Source: Aspergillus flavus
Taxonomy: Eukaryota > Ascomycota > Eurotiomycetes > Eurotiales > Aspergillaceae
Direction: 5' to 3'
NCBI RefSeq assembly: GCF_009017415.1
Contig: NC_092408.1
Coordinates: 3,658,001-3,722,000 of the forward strand
DNA length: 64,000 bases
Position numbers and translations under genes: made by a program
Notes under the pieces: model-generated
What the model saw: only the letters and a program-made list of their open reading frames with translations
Database searches by the model: none
What the model was told of the DNA's origin: nothing
Shown here: positions 10,249 to 21,199 of the stretch, piece by piece
How positions within the stretch are numbered: position 1 is the stretch's first letter
Layout of the letters: each line of letters opens with the position of its first letter

Positions 10249-11489
10249 TCACAGTGCTTCCTTCATCGAGTCAGAGAGGAACCGGTCCTCAACCCTGCGC
10301 ATGAGCTTGTTGGTCTGCTCGGCCAAGCTAAGGGTTAAGATCTATATCGAGTTAGCGAACTGAACCTCGCCATCTAGACCAGTGTTGATTGTTACTTACA
10401 GTGTGAGGCAAAATACGGGCCAAATGAGCGAAATAACCCTTGTAAATAGCAAGCAGGCCCTCTTTACGAACGGTCTGGTATAGACAGTCCAATGCGCCCT
10501 TGTAGAGGTTACCGGTCTGGTTATACATTCTTGACATGATAGTGTCTGGACAAACATATTAGCAGGAAATCATCGCTGTTAAGAAATCATTACGTACCAG
10601 GAGGATGCATGACGCAGCATACAACAAACCCAGAAGCCGTACTACTGGCAAGGTGAAGAGCGGGACCATCTTCCATTCCCAAATGCTTGACCAGGCGACG
10701 CTTAGCAAAGAAGTAGGTAGGCAGCTGAACAGAGCTACCGAAACCTGTCCGGACCATGGCTGCATTAACCCCACGGTATAACCCGCCTACTCCCTCAGAA
10801 GTGTAGATCTTTCGTAGTCCATCGAACGAATTATGATAGTTGTGTTGCGTACCAACTGGAAGGAACGGCGAGAAAGACTGCAGACGAGTTTTGACAAGGA
10901 AGAATGGAGAACCTGCAGCAGCGCCGATGATACCCGAGGCAGCACCAGCAAAGACATTGATACCCAACGACTGGACCTGGGGGTCTTGATAGATCGTTGT
11001 TGTGAGAGTCTTGCGCAGGGGTTCGTAGAATCCTAGACGGCAGCCATTGAGCAGCACTTGATAGATGTACTAAGTCAACAGTCAGCTTGTCATTTCTCTC
11101 GCCTTCGCAAACCCGGGCGCGACACGTACAGCGGAACCGATGCCTCGGAACAGCCCACGGGGGCCCTCATTCTGTAAGATGACCTTGACGCCGTGGAAAA
11201 CACCCTTGTATTTTTTGACCGCCTCGGACTTTGCTTGTAGTTCTCCCTGCAATTGTAGTCTATCCGGCCAAACGATATCAGTGTCTAATCTAATACGATC
11301 TCGCAAAATCAGGGTTAGAAAGCAAGGCGCATACCGGATTTTGACTGTTTCAAAACTATGGGTCACTGTGACAGCTCCACATGCTGCGATTCCTCCTGCG
11401 ATGAACGCTCTGGAAAGCGGAGCGTTAGCAGAGGCAGATCCTGGCTTGCTGTGTTATATGAGTACCACGCACCCTGTTGTTGTCGACAT
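10249..11489 (-). CDS. OAC1: mitochondrial oxaloacetate carrier (Oac1-like, SLC25)
   Basis: Six exons on the minus strand, 11489-11473, 11409-11335, 11259-11130, 11069-10598, 10545-10400 and 10341-10249, close exactly to 310 aa. It has the three tandem repeats of the mitochondrial carrier family, about 100 residues and two membrane helices each. The signature motifs are SFETVKIR (repeat 1, Ser in place of the usual Pro), PFFLVKTR (repeat 2) and PPDTIMSRMYNQ (repeat 3). LQLQGEL after the first motif, LVKTRLQS in the second and RMYNQ in the third are the pattern of yeast Oac1 and animal SLC25A34/35. Oac1 moves oxaloacetate, sulfate and related anions, such as isopropylmalate in yeast, across the inner membrane. 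The first exon codes only MSTTTG and part of the next codon, so the start depends on this splice. Confidence 0.88.
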
Positions 11490-12076
11490 GTTCTCTGACG
11501 GATAGCCTCCGTAAGCGGAGGAACGCTAAGGGTATTCGCGGGTTGGACGGGGACTTGATGCGGAGTCTAGCTTGGGTCGAGGATGGACAGCCCACACAAG
11601 AGATCACAAAGACTTGCGGGGAAAATACAAGTGAAAGATCAGCAGATAGTTTTTTGAAGGTTGAAGAACAGCGAAAGTCAGATAAGGCAGGGAGCCTTGA
11701 TCTTCCCGTAAGAATTCCATAAAATCTAGTCTAAGCTTTACCGATTGGGATTCCTGGATTGCTGATTGGCTCAATGAGGCAGTTCCTGCCAACGGGACTC
11801 CGACCATCGGGGCTAAACCGACCAGACGGACCAGTAGGCGCCCCGATACTAACCGCGGTCTGGAACAACGTTGTTGCCCTCGGAGTTAAGAACAAACGCG
11901 CCAAATTTCCTGGGGCAATCGCGTGCTCCATACAGAAGCTCAAGCTCCGCAGCTCAGGAATAACCTGAAGAAGATCTCAACACTACTGACAGATTGTGTC
12001 AGTGACTTGACTGTCAAGGTCAGCTTGGCCCAATTTACAATTGACCAGCTCTCTATCACGCCATACTGTCATAATA
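11490..12076. promoter_or_regulatory. divergent promoter region, carrier and SWD2
   Basis: 587 bp separate the start codons of the divergently transcribed carrier and Swd2 genes. No coding sequence is supported; the interval should hold both promoters. Confidence 0.5.
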
Positions 12077-13319
12077 ATGGCGGAAGCTCAGCAACAACAG
12101 CAACCGCCGCCTCCCCCGCCGCCTCAATCACAATCGCAGCAGCAGACCCCATCTCTGTGCCAGAAAGTGTCGGACATCCTTCGTAGCTTTCGCCCCACGA
12201 AGGTTGGTATATAGATATCTTTACCGTTTATGCGATTGGTATGATTGACTCCTCAACTATAGGCATTCAAACCATCGAAGCAAGACTCGTCCAACTACGT
12301 GACCTCATTGGATTTCGACGACCAAGGCGATTACCTGGTATCCTCAGGGGACGATGAGACCATCCAAATCTTTGACATAAAGGAAGGAAAAACTACAAAG
12401 TCTGTTCCTAGTAAGAAGTATGGAGCTCATCTAGCAAGATTCACGCATCACTCTCGTCAGGTCCTCCACGCAAGTACAAAGGTCGATGGTATGTCAAGAC
12501 ATGTGATGACTTTTTTTTTTTCTTTGCTGATGCCGGTCAGACTCGTTGCGATTGCTTGATCTACACAATGAAGGATACGTGCGTTATTTTTCCGGCCATA
12601 CAGACAAGGTGACATGTCTGGCCGTCTCGCCAGGCAGTGATTCGTTTGTCTCGTGTTCCAAGGATAATACTGTCGCAATATGGGATCTCAGTTCGAGGAA
12701 TGCGCAGGGCAAATTAAAGCTTGCCACTCCGTACCTTGCTGCATTTGACCCTTCTGCTTCTGTTATCGCCATTGCGTCCCAGTCAACTTCATCGGTTCTA
12801 CTCTACGACTTCCGGAATTACGACAAGTCTCCTTTTTCTACCTTTGATCTTGCGCCTTACGAAGAAAGATACACGCCTTCTACAAGAGGAAGAGCGTGGA
12901 CCCGCCTCGAATTCTCCAACGACGGGAAGCACTTGCTGGTCGGAACAGATTACCATGGACATTTTGTCCTCGACGCCTTTGAAGGCACTATGAAGGCGTT
13001 CTTGGTTGGCAAGAATGGCTCGCCTGGTAGAGCTGCCCCGGTCTCAACGACGGGTAAGCCTCTTGGCCAGGGAGACGCTTGCTTTACACCGGACGGACGA
13101 TTTGTTCTTGGAGGCTCTGGTGACCATCCGGATATTCTTGCTTGGGACCTGCAGCAGCAGCCAGACTCCAATAACGTTCTACAGCCAATGTGCAAGTTGC
13201 CTCACCGTGGCCGGACTGCTTTAATCGAGTACAATCCGCGGTACAACGTGGTGGCTACTGCTGATAAAGATATCGTCTTCTGGCTGCCAGAAGAGGGTTC
13301 TAGAGCCCCTGAGAAGTAA
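12077..13319 (+). CDS. SWD2: Swd2-like WD40 subunit of COMPASS / cleavage-polyadenylation factor
   Basis: Three exons, 12077-12202, 12263-12488 and 12541-13319, give 376 aa. After a Gln/Pro-rich start the protein reads VSDILRSFRPTKAFKP and then a seven-blade WD40 domain: VTSLDFDDQGDYLVSSGDDETIQIFD, the conserved YGAHLARFTHHS, GHTDKVTCLAVSPG, NTVAIWDL, an inserted RGRAWTRLEFSNDGKHLLVGTD, and CFTPDGRFVLGGSGD near the end. This order is characteristic of Swd2/WDR82. In yeast Swd2 works in the Set1 H3K4 methyltransferase complex and in the CPF transcription-termination machinery; both are nuclear. The polyglutamine/polyproline leader (MAEAQQQQQPPPP) is extra to the yeast protein. Intron 2 has a run of about 13 T before its acceptor. 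Confidence 0.88.
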
Positions 13320-13508
13320 TACTAGGCTGCAGTAGGTCTGGAACATCGGACGGAGGTTACTGGATTCAAGAGTTTGACTTTGCGACAGCCTCCGTGCCTG
13401 CTCTGCAAGTGGAACGGCAAACTTGCTTGGGGTGGTGTTGATCTGCTGGTCACGACTGATACCGTCCCTATGAAGCCATTCTTCTATATCTTATCTCGGT
13501 ACGATTCT

Positions 13509-15101
13509 CTAGCTTTTCCGGCCTTTCTCTTTCCCAATCAAGCTCCTGGCTGTATCGCATACCCAAACCTGCGGCCCCTCCAAGTCTTCGTCACCATTCC
13601 TATGCTGTTCAATGATTGTCTCGATCTGTTTAACCACAGTGCGATTGCTCGATATGGTCGTCATTCCGGTCACCCAGCCATAAAAGAACACGCTGTGGTT
13701 AATATTAGACAGAACTTCTGCCACTTTCTGAAAGACTGGAGGAAGTTTGCCTTGTTCTATTGCTGAATCGATCAAAGACTTAGCTTTGACTGTCTTAACA
13801 GGCATCGTTAATTGTGGTGGTATTTCATAATCAGACAGTTCCTGGAACTCTTGAATGACAGATTTGGTGCCCCGACTCTCGGATGGAGTGTCGCCGAATA
13901 ATATTTCCGTTCGTCTCTTCTCGGTTTCGGTGCCAATTGTATTCACGATCTCACGCATACGTCTTGTGGCCTCGTCGGTGCACACTAAGTCGTGTCCTTC
14001 CATTGCTGGCCACAGCTCTGTGGCCAGCAGTGGCCGCTCACGTTCGAACTCGAGCTGTCGGATGATGGCCCTATGATACTCTGGCGAAGGCTCTATATTC
14101 TTAAAGTGCGAGACATCCGATACCAGGGCGAGCAACAATGTACAATCCACGTTCAAAGTGGAAGTGAAGCTCTTGAATGGCGCGGGGAGAAGATGGTGTA
14201 GATGCCCTTCAGCAGTTGCACTCGTGGCATCGTCGTCGTTACCACCCACCCTGGAGGACAGTGCACTCTCACCACATTCCACCGTGATATCATAGTTTCG
14301 TAAAACCTTCAATAAATCATCAATCTCACGGCTCTCGCCTTCTTCAATCTTTGGTATCACTAGTCTTAGGCGAGGATGCCTATACCTCACCCTGGTGCGA
14401 TTGGCAGCCTTCCTCATATCACTCGCCAACTTAACCAACTCAATCTCATCCTCATCCTCATCATCCGAACCACCATCATCGTCAAAATTCCGTAAAACAG
14501 TCCTCTCCTCCCCCGATTCAGCATCCGAATCCGCCTCCCACCCCTTCTTAGCCATCTCAAACAAAAGCCTCGTCTCCGAGATCGTAGAAACCTTCACCCA
14601 CTCCAGCCCATCATCCGCCACAATATCCACAAACACACTCTTCCGCTTATCCTTATTCGGCCTCTTCTTTCCCTCATCCTCGACTACCCCATCCCCATCC
14701 CAATAAAACCTCTTCCCAAACGCAACTAACCCGGTACAACTCCTCCGAGCGATCTGCCAAACAGTCTCATAAAACGGCAAATTCGTCGACCGCAACGCAT
14801 GCATCAGTCTCGGCTCAACTTCCTGCTCTTCTTCTTCACCGTCTGCTGCTGCTACTGCTGCATCCGCAAGCGCGCGTATCTGCCCGGACACTTTCTCCAG
14901 AGTCCGTAGTTCGGAGACGACATTGGAGCGTAGGGATCGGATCTCGACTAGTTGGGGGTTACGCTGGGTTTTCTCGAGAAGGGCGCGGAAGGCGTCTAGT
15001 TCGTTGATGAGATCTCGGCATCTTTCTACGAGGGAGAGGGCGAGGGCTTCGCTTCTTTCGTAGGTTTCGGAAGTCGGGGAGTAACGGTCTTCGTTGGTCA
15101 T
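13509..15101 (-). CDS. DUF1308 family protein (C7orf25/UPF0415 homologue)
   Basis: Single exon, 530 aa from the ATG at 15101; an in-frame ATG at 15191 would add 30 residues of low complexity, and I prefer the shorter form. Seen: an N-terminal coiled region (LRSNVVSELRTLEKVSGQIR), an aromatic segment FYETVWQIARR, then KSVFVDIVADDGLEWVKVST. That last segment, with the late NVDCTLLLALVSDVSH and FFYGWVTGMTTISSNRTVVKQI, is the layout of DUF1308 (UPF0415) proteins, where the C-terminal half is PIN-nuclease-like. A Glu/Asp-rich insertion (DDDGGSDDEDEDE) lies in the middle. The biochemical role of the family is not settled. It is convergent with Swd2, with 189 bp between the stops. Confidence 0.75.
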   Translation of the reverse strand: MTNEDRYSPTSETYERSEALALSLVERCRDLINELDAFRALLEKTQRNPQLVEIRSLRSNVVSELRTLEKVSGQIRALADAAVAAADGEEEEQEVEPRLMHALRSTNLPFYETVWQIARRSCTGLVAFGKRFYWDGDGVVEDEGKKRPNKDKRKSVFVDIVADDGLEWVKVSTISETRLLFEMAKKGWEADSDAESGEERTVLRNFDDDGGSDDEDEDEIELVKLASDMRKAANRTRVRYRHPRLRLVIPKIEEGESREIDDLLKVLRNYDITVECGESALSSRVGGNDDDATSATAEGHLHHLLPAPFKSFTSTLNVDCTLLLALVSDVSHFKNIEPSPEYHRAIIRQLEFERERPLLATELWPAMEGHDLVCTDEATRRMREIVNTIGTETEKRRTEILFGDTPSESRGTKSVIQEFQELSDYEIPPQLTMPVKTVKAKSLIDSAIEQGKLPPVFQKVAEVLSNINHSVFFYGWVTGMTTISSNRTVVKQIETIIEQHRNGDEDLEGPQVWVCDTARSLIGKEKGRKS

Positions 15102-15496
15102 TTTTGGGTTCTTTTTGTCCAATTGGCTTGGTTGGTTGTTGTTTGTTTGTATGTATGCACATACCTTGTGTGACTCTTTTTGGGTGGTCACGTGTGCATT
15201 GTTTTTTAGGTTACCCCGCGTGTGGGGGAGATAAACTTAGTAGACATTGATATAGTTCGTAGTATATCATACTCTGGGTTCCTTGGGTAGCTCTATGAAC
15301 CATGTACTGCAACATTCTATCATTGGAAGAAATAATTTCTATTATATGCCTTATAAAACTATATGTACTGAAAACACCTTAAGAGGAGCTTCGGTCTATC
15401 TGTCCAGCTTAATATATAGCCACTGCCCTCCTACAGGAGCCCTGTACAGCCTCCCTGTAAGTCGTGCGAACTTCACTTGTTCCATGCCCACATCCC

Positions 15497-15850
15497 CTAA
15501 GCCCCTTCAAGGGCAGAAATATCTGCGCCAGGCCTCAAGATCAACGAGTCTCCGGCGCCCCCACGGCTGACAAAAATACTCAAAGTAGAAAGGAAGAGTC
15601 TGACTGTTGACTGATCGCGACTGTCAAATGCCCAGAAAATAGGTGTTCTTCCCTTATCATCCTTCGTAACTGGACTAGCACCTTTTTTCAATAGGATATC
15701 GGCTGCTGCTGTTCGACAATTCTTTGCCGCCCAGGAAAGTGGTGTTCTACCATCCTTATCCTTAGACTCGAGCAGGTTTTGCTGGGAATAGCACCATTTC
15801 CTGGTTGAGATATCCCAGTCTCAAGTAGCTGCGTTCGTAGCACCTGGCTT
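15497..15850 (-). pseudogene. ankyrin-repeat gene relic
   Basis: Reading the minus strand from about 15772 to 15570 gives two ankyrin-like units in one frame: ESKDKDGRTPLSWAAKN followed by DILLKKGASPVTKDDKGRTP, then IFWAFDSRDQSTVRLFL. Farther upstream a third piece (LRTQLLETG) is in another frame, and after 15570 the match fades to a stop at 15497. No start, splice pattern or remaining domain was found. This is a decayed fragment of a larger ankyrin or NACHT-ankyrin gene of the kind common in filamentous fungi. Confidence 0.6.
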
Positions 15851-16723
15851 GAAGAGTGATTTTGAGGCAGCAGCGTTAGTCTGTGGCTGTGCCCTTTTTA
15901 GCCTTGCCAACACCAGCTGGCAGAAAACGCATCCTCCCCCCTCAAACTGCGTAATCTATCTTCATAAACGCGTTAGAGAAAGACACTACTAGCTTTCAAT
16001 CATGAATCTTCTGGGGTTTTATATACGCACTTTCAATGTTCTCGTTGTTCGCTGCTCATTTTTATACCCGCATTAGTCATTATTGATCCAAATCCATGCT
16101 GTGACGTGAACACGGCTGGATTCATGCATAATTCTTGGGCGTCGCCCACAGAGGCTTGGAGCTCCTCGAAGCAGGACTGGAAGACACAGATTCTCATTGA
16201 TGCGGATTTCGAGGGATGTGGTTCACGTTGTGTTTTCAAGTTGTAAGAGTTGACAATAAATATTTTGTCGCGTGCCTAGTTGCCCACCCCCACCAGATCC
16301 TACATTAGTAGACAAGAGGAACCACGATTCTGCACGATCGAAGATAAGCGATCTGGATTGAGTCTAGTCCAGCCCTTTGGATGGCGTTTTGGCCACTGGT
16401 TTACACCGCTCCTCCGCTAAAACAGGAAAGTGATCAGATCGTCCAGTCTGGGTGTGGATACATTGATCCCAGCTGCGTGGGACTCATGAAGACATAACAA
16501 AGGCATATCGTTCTGCCTGCGTATCGTTTCTGGGCACAGTGTACGAAGAAATGTGCATCAGTCCCCTTCATATAGAGAGCTGCAAGTGTCAGTCCCGCAT
16601 AGTGCACTAAGACTAAAGGAACAGCCGTGCCAAGTTTTCGTCTCAGTCTTCGAGGTCCCATCTGTGACGCTCGCTGATTGGCCGGTTCGTATACTATACG
16701 ATCCGATGTACTTACTTGGTACT

Positions 16724-16733
16724 ATATAAATAA
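16724..16733 (+). promoter_or_regulatory. TATA box
   Basis: TATATAAATA lies 165 bp upstream of the ATG at 16889, in front of a CT repeat (16803-16823). This is a strong match to the TATA consensus at a credible distance for a gene with a leader of about 130 nt. Confidence 0.5.
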
Positions 16734-16802
16734 TCACCCTGGCAGGTCTTTGTATCATGAGTTTCTTTCTGGATATATACTTTCTTGAAGTTGGTAGTAT
16801 TA

Positions 16803-16823
16803 TCTCTCTCTCTCTCTCTCTAT
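16803..16823. repeat. (CT)n microsatellite in a 5' leader
   Basis: About ten TC units on the plus strand between the TATA box and the start codon. CT tracts are frequent near fungal transcription starts. Confidence 0.7.
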
Positions 16824-16888
16824 ATTCTAGCCAAAGCACCCCCACATCCCCAAACAACCAACCAGTTTCAACCATATAACATCCAACA

Positions 16889-17513
16889 ATGACCCCATCT
16901 TCACGCTCACTCCAGGCGTCAGCCTTCTCATTCGCCATCCTATCCATCGGACATACGGTATGCTAGCTACCTACTTCATAACTACCATAGCAACCAACAC
17001 ACATACAAACCCATTTGCCCTTGACAAGGACACCAGCAGTTAACGTTAGTTGCCTATTTAACTTGGAGGAAAACAATGGACCGCCGAGCCATCCTTCAGG
17101 CATATTTCAGGCACGAAACCATCGGCCTGTGGGATTGTTGGTTGGTACCAGGTATGTACTACACAGCAGGATGCCCCAAACCTGGGAATAGATACTGACA
17201 ATGTATTTTCAGGGGAGCGCCTTTTTTCTCATGACTAGTATGTTGTATCCCGAGATTCTCGTTTAGTTCGCTCTATGCCAAGTACGGATTTAGAGAACTG
17301 ACTTCAATGATAGGCCTTATTCACTATCAATGGTCACGTAACCCTCGCACCCTTCAAGACCCAACTAACAAGGCTATCGCTATCGTCACTAATGCGCTGC
17401 TATGGGTGAGTTCGGTGTGGTATTTCCGTACGGGGATTAAGGAGAATGGCTGGGTGGTGGGCTTGGGGGCCGCGCTGCAGGCTTGGGCGGTTGGGAGGGC
17501 TTCTCTTCGGTAA
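16889..17513 (+). CDS. small integral membrane protein (unknown family), exon 1-2 junction uncertain
   Basis: Exon 1 is 16889-16957 (23 codons ending FAILSIGHT). Well-supported later exons are 17213-17237 and 17314-17513, joined to an exon ending at 17151. Together these encode KQWTAEPSFRHISGTKPSA, CGIVGWYQGSAFFLMTSLIH, YQWSRNP, and two more hydrophobic helices ending WAVGRASLR. The total is about 140 aa with probably four membrane segments. I do not recognise the family. The oddity is exon 2: in the frame that reads KQWTAEPS and GIVGWYQ, stops occur up to 17061 and no AG acceptor gives the phase left by exon 1. The AG at 17067-17068 is off by one phase, and a natural join (GHT to LGGKQWT) would need an acceptor at 17060-17061, where AA stands. 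Either an unusual splice, a sequence error or a splice-site lesion is involved. It neighbours an FAD oxidase. Confidence 0.6.
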
Positions 17514-17663
17514 CAGGACTGATGCATTATCGCCATGTCAATCTTTTCTTTTCTTTTTTTTTTTTACGTTTGCTTCTTCATTACCAACACTGGTGTCGAG
17601 CTTTGCCATGCATTGCCGAATGAATATCTTTACTATAGGGCATCTCTAGTAGGACGCTCTGCG

Positions 17664-19665
17664 TCAGATACTCATTAACTCGCACGCCTCCAACCCCATA
17701 CTGGAAAGCAACCACCCCCCATTTTGCAACTTCTGGAATACGCCATCTGGATCATACTTTAGAGCAATTTCTTTTAACCGCTTAGCATTCTCCACCCCAT
17801 AACTTGCCAGGGGATCCTGGTCGCGCGAAGCATAGTTTGAATAAAGGTAAGGAAGATGCACTCCGGCTTGCTTCGCCTCTGATTCCGCCACATCGACGAT
17901 CTTGTGCACTGCCTCTCGAACACGCTCCTCGTCTTTCGTATTCTTCCAGTCGGCCCTCACAAGGAACCCTAAAAGGTATCAATTAGGTTCGAGAATGGTG
18001 CCCGAAAGCGGGAGGGGAGACGTACACTGTTGTCCAACAGGCGACAAGCCTAGGGGACTTTTGAGGGTCGCTTTCATAGCTGAAGAGGACATTGGTTGGA
18101 TGACGGTTGTCAAGGTAAGACCCTCGACGTCCTTAAGAACATCGACCTGCTCAGCGTGTGTTTTTTCAATAGCCCTGTATACCTCTAGACTAGGGAGGCT
18201 GGTCATAGTCCGGAAATCGTGACTGGAAGGGTTAGCGGCACTCTGGGAAAGAGAACGGGCTGTGACCAACATACAGTGCAGGTCCTGCTTCTTGCACTGA
18301 ATCTACTGCATTCATGAGATCATAGACGGTCCGGATACCTGGGGCCACGAATGTGGCGACGTGGGGTATATCGTAGAAGGGCTGGAAAATAGGGGGATGC
18401 TCGACAGGTTCGCCGTAGAAAAAGACGAGTAGGATAACCTCGTGAGTAGCATTATAGATTAGGGAAGACTTATCGTCAGCTTCGATTGCGGCGTGATACT
18501 GCATCATGGCTTCGAGGATCTGATCGGTTGCTGTGATTGGGTAGACTCGGACCTCAGACCAGTGCTTGCTTGGGATGGTCATCATATCGAACTTGGTTAC
18601 GACCCCTAGATCGCAGTCAGAATGCCGAATATACCTAGAGATAGATGCAGGACATACCGAAGTTGGGCCCACCACCTTTCAGAGCCCAGAACAAGTCTGC
18701 ATTCTCGTGCGCGTTGGCATTGACGATCTGCGAGTTGGCCAGGACGACCTACTATGGTTAGCCGTGACTCGAGTATACCTACTTCGCGAACGGAGGGAAT
18801 TCACCTCGTAGTTACAGATACCCATTGCACTGACTCCATACTGATGGCTGTGGAAGGAAATTCCCCCTCCGAGTAACAGACCAGACACGCCTACCGTAGT
18901 GACCCGACCACCGGTCACAGTCACCCCGTGCGCATCAAGATCACCGTATACATCCAACCACCTTAGGCCTGGCCCGAGACCTACCGTAGATTTATCCTTA
19001 GACAGCTCTAATTGCTTAAGAGCGCTTAGCGATATAACCACACCCCCATGGTTGCTAGTAAATCCCGGGTTTTGCAGATGACCTCCGCTCCTGATGGAGA
19101 ACTTCACATTGAAGAAGCGACACAATGCCAGAGCCGTTGCAACTTGCTGTGCTGACCCAGGACTGACAATGACACAAGGTTGGAGCCAGCAATTGGTCGA
19201 CCTGATAGGTGTTAGTGATCATTACGACTTTGTGATTCAGAGCATATAGTATATTAGGACATACCATGGGGCTTGGCGCTGTGATTCGTAGCCATTTGAC
19301 CCTTGGACCACGGAATCCTTGCCGAATAGCAGGGGGAATATTGTGGACACATAGGTGGCCCGTTCTCTATCTTGTTCGATGTCAGAAAGGCTGGAGAATC
19401 TCGATAGGAGAGCCTCGGCTTCAGAGATCGTCTCCCGCTCCAGGTTGGGCGAATTTTGAAGAATCTCAGGGTTCATTGTATCTATCGTGTCAGCAACACT
19501 CAACAGCGCATTTGGAAGACAAATCAGAATTAAAATGAGGAAAAAGGAAAGGGAGCAAGGATAAGCCAGCAGTAGAGACCGTACAAGATTATGACACGGG
19601 CCAGTGGATCCCGGCCCCAAGGCGAACAGGGTGCTATGCGGGCCGGCGCCACGAACTACAGCCAT
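17664..19665 (-). CDS. FAD-linked oxidoreductase, berberine-bridge-enzyme (BBE) type
   Basis: Six exons on the minus strand, 19665-19265, 19201-18805, 18748-18658, 18605-18275, 18222-18026 and 17968-17664, close to 573 aa. A later in-frame ATG at 19476 would give 510 aa. The long form includes a hydrophobic segment ([20 protein letters not shown]) that could be a signal anchor. The PCMH-type FAD domain is clear: [20 protein letters not shown] with the histidine (H175 in the long form) that carries FAD covalently in this family, [30 protein letters not shown], then [15 protein letters not shown]. The C-terminus [13 protein letters not shown] ... [11 protein letters not shown] is the usual BBE end. 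Such enzymes oxidise secondary metabolites, sugars or alcohols using oxygen. The substrate is unknown. It is divergent from the rhodopsin-like gene. Confidence 0.85.
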
Positions 19666-19809
19666 CAGGATCTCATTCCCCGTCAGTTTCTGGCAGCCGT
19701 CAAGTCTAGCGTGCGTTGCTACTCCACAATTGAACTATGGTGTAATTTGAGAATGCAGCGCTGCCGAGGCGAAACTTGAAAGGGCTATGCATTATGGGCT
19801 CCTCCACAT
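19666..19809. promoter_or_regulatory. short divergent promoter, BBE oxidase and rhodopsin-like gene
   Basis: Only 144 bp separate the outermost start codons (441 bp if both inner starts are used), so the two genes probably share control elements. This fits co-expression but does not prove it. Confidence 0.4.
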
Positions 19810-21199
19810 ATGCGCTTTTTCTCCCATGTCCTCTGGGAGCCACGCCCAGATGAACTACCAGAGATTTTCAGAATGGGAAGGTCAATTGAAGGGCGAAATG
19901 GAGGAGGTTTACCACATATGACAATTGCCGTACGGATCATCGTATTGATTCTGGCAATTGCAACAACGTTAGTGTGTGTGCTACGGGTATGTTTTCGACT
20001 ACTGTCGCGAGAGTAGCGAGCTGACATATAATAGCTATACTTGCGGAAGTTCGTTATAAAGCGATTCGGACTCGATGACTGGTTGGTGCTGTGTGCTCTT
20101 GTGAGTTCGGTCTGGAAATAAACGGCTTGTGTGAGACCGCTGATAAGTTAGATCGGAGTGGATTTGTTCTCTGCCCTTGGGTATACCATCACGTACTATG
20201 GTCTTGGACAGGAATTGCAGAACGTATCTGTAGACGACTTGGCTGTCTTTCTCACTGTCAGTCTAACTCGCAATTCTGACTCATCAGTCTAGACTAACGA
20301 TCGCAGCTCGAATATGCCTCGCAATGCGCCTACCTTCTAATTGCAGCAGCCGTAAAAACCAGTCTACTCGTGTTCATCATGCGCCTCTTCCCTACTCGAT
20401 TCATCCAGGTTGCCGGAAAATCCCTTCTTCTATTCATCGCTGTCTTCACAATATCTGGCACGCTGGCGCTGGTGTTCCAATGTCGACCCGTCCAGGCAGC
20501 CTATGATAAGACCATTCCCGATGCCAGCTGCTACCCGACTGAAACCTCATATGCCATTCTGATGATGCAGGGAGTCATCATGTTCGTGCTTGATGTGATG
20601 ATACTTGTGCTACCAATGCGCCCAATTTGGCAATTGCAAATGCCATTAAAGAAGCGGTTACTTGTCATAGGGTTGCTATGTATTGGTCAGTAGCTGGCTA
20701 GAATGTTGGAGTGAACCAAGACTGATGAAGGGCTAGGGTTTACCGCATGCGTCGCCGCTCTTGTGCGGTTCTCAACGCTTAGTTTTACTAACGACACGAC
20801 TAACTTCACCTGTGAGTGCTTCGCTACCATCTTCAAAAAGACTATGCTGATCCAACAGATTCGGCATCGACATCTCTTATCTGGATGGAAATCGAGTTCA
20901 ACCTCGGCCTCATGTCGGGATCTCTGTCCTCCCTACGGAAACTCTTCAAGGTTCATGCTCCATCTAGTTCTGCCGACGCCTCTCAAGGGGAATCAAGCCA
21001 GCCCGCGAACCTCGAACTTCCCAGGTCCCGGGCCTCCCGGCACAGCCGCCTCAGAGGCGGAATCATGAAGAAGACCGAAATAGTAAGAGTATATGAAACG
21101 AGTGAGAGCCAGGAACATATTGCCCCGATGAATGCACTGGGTGAAACCACCAATACTACCAAGGCATATGAGGCGAGGGCGAAATCAACAAATCTTTGA
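19810..21199 (+). CDS. seven-TM rhodopsin-like (SAT4/Pth11-type) membrane protein
   Basis: Six exons: 19810-19986, 20035-20100, 20152-20256, 20307-20685, 20737-20811 and 20859-21199, giving 380 aa. A start at 19918 would give 344 aa. Hydrophobic helices occur in order: MTIAVRIIVLILAIATT, then FGLDDWLVLCAL, a third after IGVDLFSALGYTITYYG, a long pair around AAAVKTSLLVFIMRLF and SLLLFIAVFTISGTLALVF, then YAILMMQGVIMFVLDVMILV, RLLVIGLLCIG and the last near IWMEIEFNLGLMSG. The DDW motif after TM1 and the CRPVQAAYDK segment are hallmarks of this large fungal family, which includes Pth11-related receptors without the CFEM domain. It lacks a retinal-binding lysine context that I can identify. The C-terminal 100 residues are hydrophilic. 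Ligand and role are unknown; the neighbouring BBE oxidase suggests a link with an oxidised small molecule. Confidence 0.82.

Larger units (their letters stand above)
15102..16888. other. gene-poor stretch flanking the ankyrin relic
   Basis: Apart from the ankyrin relic there is a minus-strand ORF at 16033-16239 with no recognisable family, perhaps part of the same decayed gene, and the promoter of the small membrane protein gene at the right end. Confidence 0.45.

Noticed and set aside
17060..17151. Alternative frame for exon 2 of the small membrane protein (LTLVAYLTWRKTMDRRAI from 17040)
   Set aside because: It splices in phase from exon 1 but runs into a stop after the next junction, whereas the GIVGWYQ frame joins the conserved downstream exons.
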